From an uncultured Duodenibacillus sp. (GTDB taxonomy: Bacteria; Pseudomonadota; Gammaproteobacteria; Burkholderiales; Burkholderiaceae_F), in the NCBI GenBank assembly GCA_944390145.1, contig CALXOY010000066.1:1-45827 (forward strand): a stretch of DNA of 45,827 bases. The letters run 5' to 3'. The first letter of the stretch is position 1. Each line of letters opens with the position of its first letter. A program made the position numbers and the translations under genes. Positions 32,411 through 40,990 of the stretch are shown piece by piece. Below the pieces are notes generated by a model, which searched no databases, was not told where the DNA came from, and saw nothing but the letters and a program-made list of their open reading frames with translations.

Positions 32411-34411
32411 TCAAAACACCGAGCCGCCGGTGAGCTTGTTGTTGTAGTTGCCCGGAATCGGACGGGGTGTGACCACCGCGTAGATGCGGTAGCAGCGCAT
32501 GCAGCGCTGGGCTTCCTTGCGGACCTGTTCATCGCTGAAGGTGAGGTCGACCTCGCGGAAGTTGCGTTCGCGGTCCTCCACGGCGATGTGCGGCACCTTC
32601 TGGCGCGGGGCCGTGCGCACGGGCGTCACCGGTTCGACGTCTTCAAGAAGCTTGCAGTCGTGGATGATTTCCCCCATGCGCGAGCGAGGCGTAAAGCCCA
32701 CGGAACCGCGCGAGAGGTATTCGTCAATCGAGTAGGCGGCTTTTTCACCCTGTGAGAGGCCGCCGATCAAGGTCGTGGGGCCGGTTGCGCAGTCGCCGCC
32801 CGCAAAGACGCCCGGACGGGTGGTGGCAAGCGCAGGCGTCACCGAAATCGTGCCCCAGCGGTTTAAAAGCACGCCGTCGGCTTCGCTGAAGACGTTGCGC
32901 TCGACCTTCTGACCGATGGCGGCAATCACGGTGGCGCAGGGCAGATCGAATTCGCTGCCCTCCACGGGCCGCACGCTGCGCCGTCCGCGGGCGTCCTTTT
33001 CGCCCAGCTCCATCTTGGTTAAACGCACGCCGGTGACGCGCCCGTCCTCGCCTTTGATCGCCACGGGGTTGGTGAGGAAATGAAATTCCACGCCCTCGGC
33101 GATGGCCGCATCGATTTCCTCCTGATCGGCCGAAGCCTCCTTGCGAGTGCGGCGGTAGACTACGTGCACCTTGCCGGTGGCGATGCGGCGCGCCGAGCGG
33201 CAGCAGTCCATCGCGACGTTGCCGCAGCCCACCACCACCACGTCGCCCTCCAGCGTTGGCGTCTGGCCGTCGGAGACGATGGTTTCGACATTTAAAAGGA
33301 AGTCGATGCCGTTGCGGTAGCCCGCAAGCGACCGGTCCTCGCCCGGCAGCCCCAGATAGGCGCCCTCGGCGCAGCCGATGCCGAGAAACACCGCGGCGTA
33401 CCCTTCTTCAAAGAGGCTTGTGACCGAAATGTCCTTTCCGAGGCGCTTGCCGTAGTGCCAGACGCCGCCCAGCTCGGTGATGGCGTCGGTTTCCTGCTGC
33501 AGCAGTCCCTTGGGCAGGCGGTAGGGCGGAATGCCGCGCAGCGCCATGCCGCCCGCCTTGGTGTCCTTGTCGAAAATGTCGACCGGATATCCCATGAGAA
33601 GCAGATGGTAGGCGCAGTTCAGACCTGCGGGGCCTGCGCCCACCACCGCCACGCGCGCCTTGCTGCGGTCCACCGTGGGCTTCATGCCCTTGAAGAGTTC
33701 GTGAATCGGCACGCCCGTGTTGTCGCTCACCCAGCGCTTGATGTCGCGGATGGCAATGGGCTGGTCGACTTCGCCGCGCCGACAGGCAGCTTCGCACGGA
33801 CGCACACAGACGCGCCCGCAGGTGGCCACTAGCGGATAGTGATTGAGCAGAACGCCGGCGGCAAGATCCGGATGCCCGTCGCGGACATAGTCGATGTAGC
33901 GGGGAACGTTCACGTGCGAGGGGCAGGCCTCGATGCACTTGGCGGTGACCGTGGTGAACATGTCGCCGCGCATGGGCTCGGTGTTGGCAAAGAGCCGGTC
34001 GCGGAAATGCTTCATGGCACCCACGAAGGCGGCGGGCGCCGTGCGGCCGATGCCGCAGAGGCTTGTGAGCATCATCTGCTCGGCCGACTCGTAGATGTGG
34101 TGCCAGTCGACGGTGTCGCCGCGCCCTTCGACGAGGTCCTTGAGAGCAAGCTCAATCAAGCGGGATCCCGTGCGGCAGGGCGTGCAGCGTCCGCAGGAGG
34201 CGGCGGCCACCTTGGTGTAGTAGCGCAGCAAAACGCCCGCCAGACTCACCGACTCGTCAAAAACCAGAAAGCCCGCGTTGCCGATGATCACATCAATCGG
34301 ATTGCCGGGATTGAAATTCTTCAGGGCCTTGAGATCAAGCCCCTCTGGAGCGTCGTTGCCTCCCGAGGTGTTGTCGTACTTGATCCCGTTCCATACGCCG
34401 TAGCGGATCAT
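32411..34411 (-). CDS. NuoF C-terminal/GltD fusion NAD(P) oxidoreductase, hydrogenase partner
   Basis: The 666-residue protein has an N-terminal piece of NuoF: the SLBB-like region and the 4Fe-4S binding block SCGRCTPCRTGS with CGIG (Cys73, 76, 79, 119). It lacks the FMN/NADH-binding front part. A GltD/NfnB-like flavoprotein follows: Cys-rich FeS region (KCIEACPSHVNVP, CGRVCVRPCEAAC), FAD loop VVGAGPAG (257-263), NAD(P) loop VVVVGCGNVAMD and FAGGDCATGPTTLIGG. It is likely the NAD(P)H-oxidising subunit passing electrons to the hydrogenase 17 bp downstream. AAAGGAG before the ATG at 34411 fixes the start. Electron bifurcation is possible but not shown. Confidence 0.88.
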   Translation of the reverse strand: MIRYGVWNGIKYDNTSGGNDAPEGLDLKALKNFNPGNPIDVIIGNAGFLVFDESVSLAGVLLRYYTKVAAASCGRCTPCRTGSRLIELALKDLVEGRGDTVDWHHIYESAEQMMLTSLCGIGRTAPAAFVGAMKHFRDRLFANTEPMRGDMFTTVTAKCIEACPSHVNVPRYIDYVRDGHPDLAAGVLLNHYPLVATCGRVCVRPCEAACRRGEVDQPIAIRDIKRWVSDNTGVPIHELFKGMKPTVDRSKARVAVVGAGPAGLNCAYHLLLMGYPVDIFDKDTKAGGMALRGIPPYRLPKGLLQQETDAITELGGVWHYGKRLGKDISVTSLFEEGYAAVFLGIGCAEGAYLGLPGEDRSLAGYRNGIDFLLNVETIVSDGQTPTLEGDVVVVGCGNVAMDCCRSARRIATGKVHVVYRRTRKEASADQEEIDAAIAEGVEFHFLTNPVAIKGEDGRVTGVRLTKMELGEKDARGRRSVRPVEGSEFDLPCATVIAAIGQKVERNVFSEADGVLLNRWGTISVTPALATTRPGVFAGGDCATGPTTLIGGLSQGEKAAYSIDEYLSRGSVGFTPRSRMGEIIHDCKLLEDVEPVTPVRTAPRQKVPHIAVEDRERNFREVDLTFSDEQVRKEAQRCMRCYRIYAVVTPRPIPGNYNNKLTGGSVF

Positions 34412-34722
34412 CGTCTTTTCTCCTTTGCCTTGTTGCGGGTCCTGGGTTGACACGCGGCGGAAACGGTGCCGACTGTCAGCGTTTTGCACCGCGCCGGCTT
34501 TGGTCTTCTTCTAAAAAAAGCGAGGCAAATTGTACTGAAAGCGCCTGCGGTTCAAGGACGGTGCGGCGCGTACACATACGGTTTTGCACGCTTTTTGGAG
34601 CGTGTCTGATTATAGGGGGCCTATTATTTTTGATCAAATAAACATCACGCTCATGTTTCGATAAATTGGCTGTTATACTCGAGGCACTGAAACCTCTTTT
34701 GACCGGTCTTTCGATTCTTCAA
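34412..34722. other. Divergent intergenic region between the hydrogenase operon and the phosphopantetheinyl transferase
   Basis: It contains the minus-strand promoter at 34609-34637 and, for the plus strand, TGTTATACT (34671-34679), an extended -10-like element. No gene is seen. Confidence 0.5.
34609..34637 (-). promoter_or_regulatory. Sigma-70 promoter of the hydrogenase operon
   Basis: On the minus strand TTGATC (34632-34637) is followed after exactly 17 bp by a perfect TATAAT (34609-34614). The -35 lies in the palindrome TTGATCAA (34630-34637). That includes an FNR-like TTGAT half-site, but the normal FNR spacing is absent. The leader to the start at 34411 is about 190 bases. Confidence 0.7.
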
Positions 34723-35406
34723 GTGACCACAAAGCCCCCTGTAGCTCAAACACGGAAAGCCGCAATCCGCCTTGCGCTCCTGCCCCGTCCCGGCCGTGAG
34801 CCCTCCGCCCGGCTTCTTGACGCCCTGCAGCCCTGCGTTCTCAACCGCGCGGCGGTTTTTTTGAGCGCCAAGCGCAGGCTCGAATACCTCTGGTCGCGGG
34901 TGCTGCTGCACGAACTCTTGCTGCACGAGCCGCAGGCTGTCGTGGTCGAATCCCCTCCCCGGTCGCCGCACATTGAAAACGCGGCGTTTTCCCACACCAC
35001 CATTTCCCACACCCGCACGTGGATCGGCGCGGGGGTCGGGACGCTGCCCTTTGCAATCGACCTTGAAGTGATGGATGCCGCCCGCGTGCGAAAGGAGCTT
35101 TTTACGCGGCTCTTTGATCCGCGGCACTGGTCGGATGCCGAACCCGCCGCACGGTTTTACCGCTTTTTCGGGATGTACGAGGCGGCGGTCAAAATGAACC
35201 TCCCCTTTCATTCCGACGTCAAACGCCCTTATGTTGGTCATTCTGAAGAGAAAGCCTGCAGCGTCCGGTTTCTGCGCGACGAGACGACGCTGCTCACTCT
35301 CGTGAGCCGCAGCGAAGCGGCGCTTCACCTTTCCATCTTTGAGGCGGACGCCGAAGGCGGTCTTCACCTGTCTTCCCTCGAACCCTTTGCACCGTTTGCG
35401 CCGTAG
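34723..35406 (+). CDS. Divergent 4'-phosphopantetheinyl transferase superfamily protein
   Basis: Such enzymes move phosphopantetheine from coenzyme A onto carrier proteins. The 227-residue protein shows the Sfp-like pattern: LSAKRRLEYLWSRVLLHELL, TISH (93-96), AIDLE with Mg ligands Asp113 and Glu115, and FFGMYEAAVK (148-157), the W/F-x-x-K-E-A-x-x-K motif in which Lys is Tyr152. Glu153 and Lys157 are kept, so activity is possible. The start is uncertain: GTG 34723 is chosen because a -10-like element lies at 34674-34679, just before; TTG at 34699 or 34666 are alternatives. No clear ribosome site. The target carrier is unknown. Confidence 0.65.
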   Translation: MTTKPPVAQTRKAAIRLALLPRPGREPSARLLDALQPCVLNRAAVFLSAKRRLEYLWSRVLLHELLLHEPQAVVVESPPRSPHIENAAFSHTTISHTRTWIGAGVGTLPFAIDLEVMDAARVRKELFTRLFDPRHWSDAEPAARFYRFFGMYEAAVKMNLPFHSDVKRPYVGHSEEKACSVRFLRDETTLLTLVSRSEAALHLSIFEADAEGGLHLSSLEPFAPFAP

Positions 35407-35424
35407 ATACTTTTAAGAGCGCAC

Positions 35425-35462
35425 CAAAAAAACGGCCGCGTTTTTTTAACCGTGCGGCCGTC
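35425..35462 (-). terminator. Terminator of the membrane protein gene ending at 35491
   Basis: The perfect ACGGCCGC and GCGGCCGT arms on the minus strand are followed by seven T residues. Confidence 0.92.
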
Positions 35463-35490
35463 CATTGCGGTCAAACAGAGGCTTGAAGGC

Positions 35491-35964
35491 TTAATGCTTG
35501 CGGCGCCTGCCGGTGTTCACTTCCTCGATCTTGCCGGTCTTCGAGCCGAGCTCGCGCCAGGTCTTGCGCGCAAAAAGCAAAATGCCGTAGACCAGAAGCG
35601 CAATGCCGAGACCCAGTAGAAGCGCCGTCAAAAACGAGCGCTGATAGAAGATCACGGACGTGATCATGCCGACGATGACGGCGACGGCCTCGGGCCACCC
35701 CATGCCGGGCTTTTTCTTCTCCAGCCCGAAATCGGCGTTGGAAAACTCCTCAAGCGAAATCACACGGGTGCCGGGCGCCGGATCCTCCGACACCTCGCCG
35801 TGCTCGGCGGGCATCTTCATGCCGCGCTGGGCGTAGACGCGCTGGATTGCCGCATACTGGCTTTCGGTGAGCGGCTGCTTGACGCGCTCGCGCAGTTCGT
35901 CATTGGTGAGTTGATTGAACTGACCGGCGGCGGCGCGCACGGCGCGTTTGGTGGATTGGGCCAT
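35491..35964 (-). CDS. Uncharacterised membrane protein with two C-terminal helices
   Basis: The 157-residue protein has a soluble basic/helical N-terminal half (AQSTKRAVRAAAGQFNQLTNDELRERVKQPLT), an acidic linker, two hydrophobic helices (about 92-108 and 112-133: AVAVIVGMITSVIFY, LTALLLGLGIALLVYGILLFA) and a basic tail (NTGRRRKH). The layout resembles the membrane protein between coaBC and dut, but the sequences are not obviously related. The start at 35964 is chosen by the position of a GGGA-rich leader; the longer frame runs into ispDF. It lies 38 bp after ispDF and is probably in that operon. Confidence 0.7.
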   Translation of the reverse strand: MAQSTKRAVRAAAGQFNQLTNDELRERVKQPLTESQYAAIQRVYAQRGMKMPAEHGEVSEDPAPGTRVISLEEFSNADFGLEKKKPGMGWPEAVAVIVGMITSVIFYQRSFLTALLLGLGIALLVYGILLFARKTWRELGSKTGKIEEVNTGRRRKH

Positions 35965-36002
35965 CTTGTTGTTTTCCCGTGATTGATGTTGAGGCCGCGA
36001 TT

Positions 36003-37184
36003 TTAGCAAGACCGGCCTTGAAGCAGGACAACCGCCTGCGTGCTGATTCCCTCTTCGCGTCCCTCGTAGCCGAGTTTTTCGTTGGTCTTGGGCTTGACGG
36101 AGACTGAACCTTCTTCAAGTTCCAGAACCTCCTCGATGCGCCGCTGCATGGCGGGCACGAAGGGGTTGAGCCTGGGCTTTTGCGCAACGACCACCGCGTC
36201 GATGTTGACAACGCTCCAGCCGGCCTCGCGCACCGCTTCATAGGCTTCCTTTAAAAGAAGCGCACTGTCGGCGCCCTTGTACTTGGGATCCGTATCCGGG
36301 AAAAACGTCCCGATGTTGCCCAGGCGCGCCGCGCCCAGAATGGCGTCGGTGACGGCATGCAGCAGCGCGTCGGCGTCGCTGTGTCCGTCGAGCCCCAGGG
36401 TGTGCGGAATTTCTACCCCGCCCAAAATCAATTTGCGGCCGCCCACCAGTCTGTGTGAGTCGTAGCCGGTGCCGATGCGCAGCTTCATATTGCGTGTGAG
36501 AAAAAGGTTGGCGGCCTCAAGATCCTGAGGCCGGGTGAGCTTGATGTTTCGCGCCGACGAGGCCACCGCCGCCACGGTGTGTCCGGCATCGCGCATGGCG
36601 CTTGATTCGTCGGTGGCGTCTAAATTCACGGACAGGGCCTCCCGCAGCTCTCCGCAGGCAAAGCACTGGGGCGTGGCAATGCGCATGAGGCTTTCACGGT
36701 CGACGTCTTCGACAAGAAGCCCCGCGGCGTCAACGCGCTTGACCGTATCCCAGACGGGAACGGCAAGCACCGCGCCGCTCGCAGTCTTTTCCTCACGCAC
36801 CCGGCGCGTTTCGTCGATGAGGCGTTCGACGTCGGCCGGGTCCACGAGCGGGCGCGCCGCATCGTGCACCAGCACGAGATCTTCGTCCTGCACCACGTCC
36901 TTAATGCTGCAAAGCGTCTGATAGACGGTTTCGGCGCGCGTCCTGCCTCCGGTTTTCAGCACGGCGGCTGCGAGCGCAAGATTGTCGGCCGTCTCGTCGT
37001 CGGAGCTTACAGCCACATAAATGCCGTCGATGCCGTCAGCCTCAAGCAGGGCGTCCACCGTGTTTTCCAAAACGGTGCGGCCGTTGGCAAGCGCGAGGTA
37101 CTGCTTGGGGCGGCCGGCCTGCATGCGGCTGCCGCAGCCTGCTGCTGCAACAAGCACAAAGACGCGGGGGGAAGTGTCGGACAT
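36003..37184 (-). CDS. ispDF: Bifunctional IspD/IspF enzyme of the MEP isoprenoid pathway
   Basis: IspD makes CDP-methylerythritol from CTP and MEP; IspF closes the cyclodiphosphate two steps later. The 393-residue protein joins them in one frame. IspD (1-232) has [28 protein letters not shown] and TDESSAM. IspF begins at Met233 ([14 protein letters not shown]) with metal ligands Asp242 and His244 and ends with [23 protein letters not shown]. There is no linker, and no ribosome site before the internal ATG at 36488, so fusion is real at this locus. Separate genes are the rule in E. coli. AAGGTGG lies before the start. Confidence 0.95.
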   Translation of the reverse strand: MSDTSPRVFVLVAAAGCGSRMQAGRPKQYLALANGRTVLENTVDALLEADGIDGIYVAVSSDDETADNLALAAAVLKTGGRTRAETVYQTLCSIKDVVQDEDLVLVHDAARPLVDPADVERLIDETRRVREEKTASGAVLAVPVWDTVKRVDAAGLLVEDVDRESLMRIATPQCFACGELREALSVNLDATDESSAMRDAGHTVAAVASSARNIKLTRPQDLEAANLFLTRNMKLRIGTGYDSHRLVGGRKLILGGVEIPHTLGLDGHSDADALLHAVTDAILGAARLGNIGTFFPDTDPKYKGADSALLLKEAYEAVREAGWSVVNIDAVVVAQKPRLNPFVPAMQRRIEEVLELEEGSVSVKPKTNEKLGYEGREEGISTQAVVLLQGRSC

Positions 37185-37229
37185 GAACCACCTTGAAAAA
37201 CGTAATCTGCCGGCAATTGTAGCCGGCAG

Positions 37230-37267
37230 GAAAAAGGCTCCGCGACCCAGCCGGATCCCGGAGCCTT
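37230..37267 (-). terminator. Terminator of the second porin gene
   Basis: AGGCTCCG and CGGAGCCT arms on the minus strand are followed by TTTTTCC. Confidence 0.88.
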
Positions 37268-37294
37268 GCAGCCTCAAAAGAGAAGCTTAAGCCA

Positions 37295-38467
37295 TTAGAA
37301 GATGTGGCGCATGCCGACAATCACCTGCGTAGCCTTGATCTCCTCGCGCTTTTCCACATCATTTTCGAGCTTGAGCTGCTTGTAGGCAACGCCCGAATAG
37401 ATGATGGTGCGCTTGGAGAAGTTGTATTCGTGGCCGATCACGAGGTTGAGGTTGGTGGCCTCAAGGTTTTCCGGATCGTCGTTGCGTTCGAGCTTGCCGT
37501 AGTAGCTCGCAAGCTTCAGATTGCCGCAGGGCAGCGGAATCGCCACGCCGAGATGCAGGTTGTAGCCGTCGGCGTCAAAGTATTCGCCAATGCCAATGCC
37601 ATTGTCCTTGTCGTTCGTCCAGAACGTGGCGCTCTTCCCCAGCCCGTCGCCGTAGCCGCTGCGGGCGCCTTTCACATACTGTCCGAAGGCGGACACGCGC
37701 GCCACGCCGAAGTCGTAGCTGCCGCCCACGCTCAGCACGCGGCTGTCGCCGACGTTGGCGTTGCCATTCGGATCGACCTGTTCGCTTGAGGCATAGTGGC
37801 GGTACATCAGCGTGTCGTAGATCACGACGGCGCTCACGGGGCCGTTGCGGTACGAAATGCCGGCGGCCGCATAGCGGTTGCTCTGGCGTTCGTTGGCGCG
37901 CGAGTCATCGTCGTCGCTTAAGGTGTCATTGGCAAAGGAGTACTGCAGATAGCCGGTGAAGCCCGCTGCGGTCGGCGTCTGGTAGGTCACCATGTTGTCC
38001 AGACGCATGCCGTTGCCCTGATAGTTGCCGATGTTGAAGATGCCGTCCCAGCCGCCGGGGATCGTGTCTGCGAAGGTGCCGAAGACGTCCAAGGAACCTG
38101 CGCCCGACATGAGAGTGCCGGCGCGGCCGAAGCTCAACGTGCCGTAGGGCGTGTGCAGCTTTACCTGCGCCTCACGGCCGAACATGCGGCCGCCCTGGCC
38201 GAGCGCACCCGAGTCCGAGCTAAAGCCGTTTTCAAGAATAAAGGACACGGCGTAGCCATTTCCGAGCTCTTCAGTGCCTTTGAAGCCCAGGCGCGAGCCC
38301 ATGTTGTAGCCGTTGATCTGCTCGAAGCGGTTTTCGGTCGGCGCGTGCAGCGTATTGATGTTGGTGTAGCCCAGGCCCGTGTCCACAACGCCGTAAAGCG
38401 TCACTTCGGCAGCCGTGGCGCCCGCGGCCGCAAGAGCCGCGGCGGCGGCGATAGCAATTTTCTTCAT
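37295..38467 (-). CDS. Outer-membrane porin, Porin_4 family
   Basis: The 390-residue protein has a signal peptide (MKKIAIAAAAALAAAGATA) and a mature start AEVTLYGVVDTGLGYTN. Typical porin blocks include NMGSRLGFKGTEELGNGYAVSFILENGF, GRMFGREAQVKL and YGTLSFGRAG. An acidic loop (LSDDDDSRANERQSN) and C-terminal IVGMRHIF with terminal Phe follow. It is a paralogue of the porin at 12474-13598 but has a closer match to the standard N-terminus. The start at 38467 follows AAGGA nine bases upstream. It is probably a trimeric diffusion channel for small anionic or neutral solutes. Confidence 0.95.
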   Translation of the reverse strand: MKKIAIAAAAALAAAGATAAEVTLYGVVDTGLGYTNINTLHAPTENRFEQINGYNMGSRLGFKGTEELGNGYAVSFILENGFSSDSGALGQGGRMFGREAQVKLHTPYGTLSFGRAGTLMSGAGSLDVFGTFADTIPGGWDGIFNIGNYQGNGMRLDNMVTYQTPTAAGFTGYLQYSFANDTLSDDDDSRANERQSNRYAAAGISYRNGPVSAVVIYDTLMYRHYASSEQVDPNGNANVGDSRVLSVGGSYDFGVARVSAFGQYVKGARSGYGDGLGKSATFWTNDKDNGIGIGEYFDADGYNLHLGVAIPLPCGNLKLASYYGKLERNDDPENLEATNLNLVIGHEYNFSKRTIIYSGVAYKQLKLENDVEKREEIKATQVIVGMRHIF

Positions 38468-38609
38468 TGGTGTTTTTCCTTTTTTTATTGGGGTTGTCAC
38501 CGAGGTCGAGTTGCCGATCTTAGCCGCGCAGCAAACCGCCCGCAAAGCGGCTCTCCCCCTGCATTCAGGCAGTGTTGCAGAGGGCAAACAGGCGTAAAAC
38601 GGCGGTTGA

Positions 38610-39329
38610 CTATTTCAACGCAAAGCCTTTGGAGTGCAGAAAGTCGAGCACAAAGGGACGCCGCTCCTTTTTGAGCGTTCCTTCGACGCCCGCCGACCAG
38701 GTCTCCTTACGGGGGTTGCGGCGGCGCGAAGCAAAGTACTCGCCCGTGACGCGGTCATAGTCGGCAAGCGCCGCAGCTTCGGGCTCTGCGTAGCGGTTTT
38801 CCATCACGGTGACCGATTGCGGCAAACGGGGCTTGACTTCATTGAAATAGGCCGGATGCCCGAAGGCAAGGCCCAAAAGCGGCACGACGTTTTGCGGCAG
38901 CCCCAGCGCCTGATCCACATCCTCAATATGGTTGCGGATGCCGCCGATGAAGCACCCGCCAAGCCCGAGCGACTCAAGCGCCGCCATTGCGTTTTGCGCG
39001 CAGATGCCCACATCGAGCGACGCCGTCACGAGCTGCTCGGTCCAGCCGAGGTCGGCGTTTTCGCAGACGAGCTGGTCGCGGTGATAGTCGGCGCAAAAGA
39101 CCCAGAATTCGGGCGCGGAGAGCACCTGCGGCTGCGAGCCGCTCGCTTCAAAAAGCGTTTGCCTCAGCGCCGCGTCGGTGACGCGCACGATGCTCACAAG
39201 CTGCAGAAAGCAGGAGCTTGAGGCCGCAAAGGCCGCTTCAAGAATCCTGGTGCGGTCCTGCAGCGAAACAGGCTTGTCGGTGTACTGGCGCACGGAGGTG
39301 TGCGCGGTCAGCATGTCGATGGTGTTCAT
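38610..39329 (-). CDS. Nitroreductase-family flavoprotein (NfsA-like)
   Basis: An FMN enzyme using NAD(P)H to reduce nitro compounds, quinones or flavins. The 239-residue protein has N-terminal HTSVRQYTDKPV (FMN phosphate site), SSSCFLQLVSIVRV, QNAMAALESLGLGGCFIGGIRN and VPLLGLAFGHPA, all of which fit NfsA/Frp-type reductases. The start ATG overlaps the stop of the ketopantoate reductase gene (ATGA), so the two are translated together. The natural substrate cannot be told from sequence. Confidence 0.9.
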   Translation of the reverse strand: MNTIDMLTAHTSVRQYTDKPVSLQDRTRILEAAFAASSSCFLQLVSIVRVTDAALRQTLFEASGSQPQVLSAPEFWVFCADYHRDQLVCENADLGWTEQLVTASLDVGICAQNAMAALESLGLGGCFIGGIRNHIEDVDQALGLPQNVVPLLGLAFGHPAYFNEVKPRLPQSVTVMENRYAEPEAAALADYDRVTGEYFASRRRNPRKETWSAGVEGTLKKERRPFVLDFLHSKGFALK

Positions 39330-40261
39330 TTTTCCGTCTTCCAGCTTGCTTCAATGGCCTTGATTTCGCGGTTCAAGGCCTCATTGACCGGCACCGGAAC
39401 GCCCAGTGCGCGGGCCTTCTCGATCAAAGCGCCGGAGAAGAAGTCCACCTCGGTGGGGCGGTGCGCCTTGGTGTCCTGCCGCAGGCTCGGCATCCCTTCG
39501 GGGTCGAGCGTGTCACCGAGCTTCACATAGTCCTCGACATCTCTTTCGGTGACGTCGATGCCAAGCTTCTGCGCCACGGCCACCACCTCCCGCATGGCCG
39601 CGATGTAGCGCTCGCGCACGGGGCCCGGCTTTTGGATGTTCGCAAAGGTCCCCTCGCAAACGGCAATCGTCTGGTTGACGCCGATGTTGAACATCCACTT
39701 GCACCAGATGCGCCGCTCGATGTCGGCTTCGTGCTTGTATTGCACGCCCGTGCGGTCGAAAAAGGCCTCCACCGCGTCGAGCGCCCCCTGACGTTCGGCG
39801 TGCCGCTCGGGAATGCCGATGTACAGAAGCCCCGGATTTTTGCACGTCACCTTGGTGCCCTCGCGGGTGGCGGCCATCCCCTGGGCCACGCTGTAGAGAA
39901 CCTGCGCCTCGGGAAAGGCCTCTTCAAGGATCGTCTCGCTCGTGATGCCGTTTAGAAGCGACACGATGATCGTGCCGGGCCCCACGACGCCGCGCACCTC
40001 GTCAATCGCTTCCTTGAGGTTGGTGCCCTTGACGCCGAAAATCAACAGCTCGGCCTTGCTGGGGTAGTCCTTCGGTTCGCAAAAGACAAAGGGGCTCGGC
40101 TCGCCGTTGAAGGCCGGGGGATCGGCCTCATAGCGGCGCTTTCTGTCGGGATCGACCAGAAACGTAACGGAGCCCTTTCCCAGTGCTCTGGCAATCGTAT
40201 GTCCATAGAGAATGCCCAGGGCGCCCATGCCGATGAAGACCGCAGAATCAATGCGCTGCAC
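39326..40261 (-). CDS. panE: 2-dehydropantoate 2-reductase (ketopantoate reductase)
   Basis: An NADPH enzyme that makes pantoate for the coenzyme A pathway. The 311-residue protein has an N-terminal Rossmann loop (VFIGMGALGILYGH), VKGTNLKEAI, LLNGITSE, the substrate/catalytic helix WCKWMFNIGVNQTIAV with Lys, and a C-terminal PSLRQDTKAHRPTEVDFFSG. The start is GTG at 40261 with AAGGAG seven bases upstream. It overlaps the next gene by four bases. Some family members act on other 2-oxo acids, so the exact substrate is likely but not certain. coaBC is in the same window but unlinked. Confidence 0.9.
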   Translation of the reverse strand: MQRIDSAVFIGMGALGILYGHTIARALGKGSVTFLVDPDRKRRYEADPPAFNGEPSPFVFCEPKDYPSKAELLIFGVKGTNLKEAIDEVRGVVGPGTIIVSLLNGITSETILEEAFPEAQVLYSVAQGMAATREGTKVTCKNPGLLYIGIPERHAERQGALDAVEAFFDRTGVQYKHEADIERRIWCKWMFNIGVNQTIAVCEGTFANIQKPGPVRERYIAAMREVVAVAQKLGIDVTERDVEDYVKLGDTLDPEGMPSLRQDTKAHRPTEVDFFSGALIEKARALGVPVPVNEALNREIKAIEASWKTEK

Positions 40262-40306
40262 TTCGCCTCTCCTTCTTCCAAATTCGAAAAAATCTCAAAA
40301 ACCGCT

Positions 40307-40972
40307 TTATGTGAGCCCGAGCTCGTCGTCGCCGCCGCGTCGGAGCTCAAGGGCCCGCCGCACGGGCGCAAAGCTCTTGCGGTGCACGGGCAGTACCCCG
40401 TAGCGCAGGATGGCCGCGAGGTGCTCCTTGGTGCCGTAGCCTTTGTGGCGGGCAAAGCCGTACTGCGGGTACTGCTTGTCCAGCTCCCGCAGCCACTGGT
40501 CGCGCGTGGTTTTGGCAATGATCGAGGCCGCGGAGATGGCGCTGATCTTTGCGTCGCCCTTCACAACGGCATTGACGGCGATGTCCAGGCGCGGCACGCG
40601 GTTGCCGTCGACGAGCACCAGATTGGGCCGGATGCGCAGGCCGTTGACAGCCCGCTTCATGGCGAGCATCGTGGCCTGCAGGATGTTGAGTTCGTCAATC
40701 TCCTCGACCGTGGCGTGCGCCACAGACCAGGAAAGCGCCCGCTCCTTGATGATGGGGGCGAGCCTTTCGCGCGCAGCCTCCGTGAGCTTCTTGCTGTCGC
40801 GCAGGCCGTCGATCGGAAAAAGCGGATCCAAAATGACGGCGGCGGCGACAACAGGGCCGGCAAGCGGCCCGCGGCCCGCCTCATCGACGCCGGCGATCAA
40901 ATCGGCGCTCTCTTCGAGAATGATGTCGTTTAAGAGGTCGCCCATGCGTTCTTTGGTTTCGTTGCGTCCCAT
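40307..40972 (-). CDS. rnhB: Ribonuclease HII
   Basis: This enzyme cuts the RNA strand of RNA-DNA hybrids and removes misplaced ribonucleotides from DNA. The 221-residue protein has the DEAGRGP block ([18 protein letters not shown]), [20 protein letters not shown], the active-site region SIIAKTTRD and [10 protein letters not shown]. The start is ATG 40972; the second ATG nine codons inside (MGDLLND) is also possible since neither has a strong ribosome site. It lies 18 bp after tilS. Confidence 0.95.
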   Translation of the reverse strand: MGRNETKERMGDLLNDIILEESADLIAGVDEAGRGPLAGPVVAAAVILDPLFPIDGLRDSKKLTEAARERLAPIIKERALSWSVAHATVEEIDELNILQATMLAMKRAVNGLRIRPNLVLVDGNRVPRLDIAVNAVVKGDAKISAISAASIIAKTTRDQWLRELDKQYPQYGFARHKGYGTKEHLAAILRYGVLPVHRKSFAPVRRALELRRGGDDELGLT

Positions 40973-40990
40973 GGATGCGTCCGGAAAATG

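Noticed and set aside
30678..32447. Long + strand frame opposite the hydrogenase
   Set aside because: The hydrogenase motifs on the - strand are unambiguous; the antisense frame lacks any recognisable domain.
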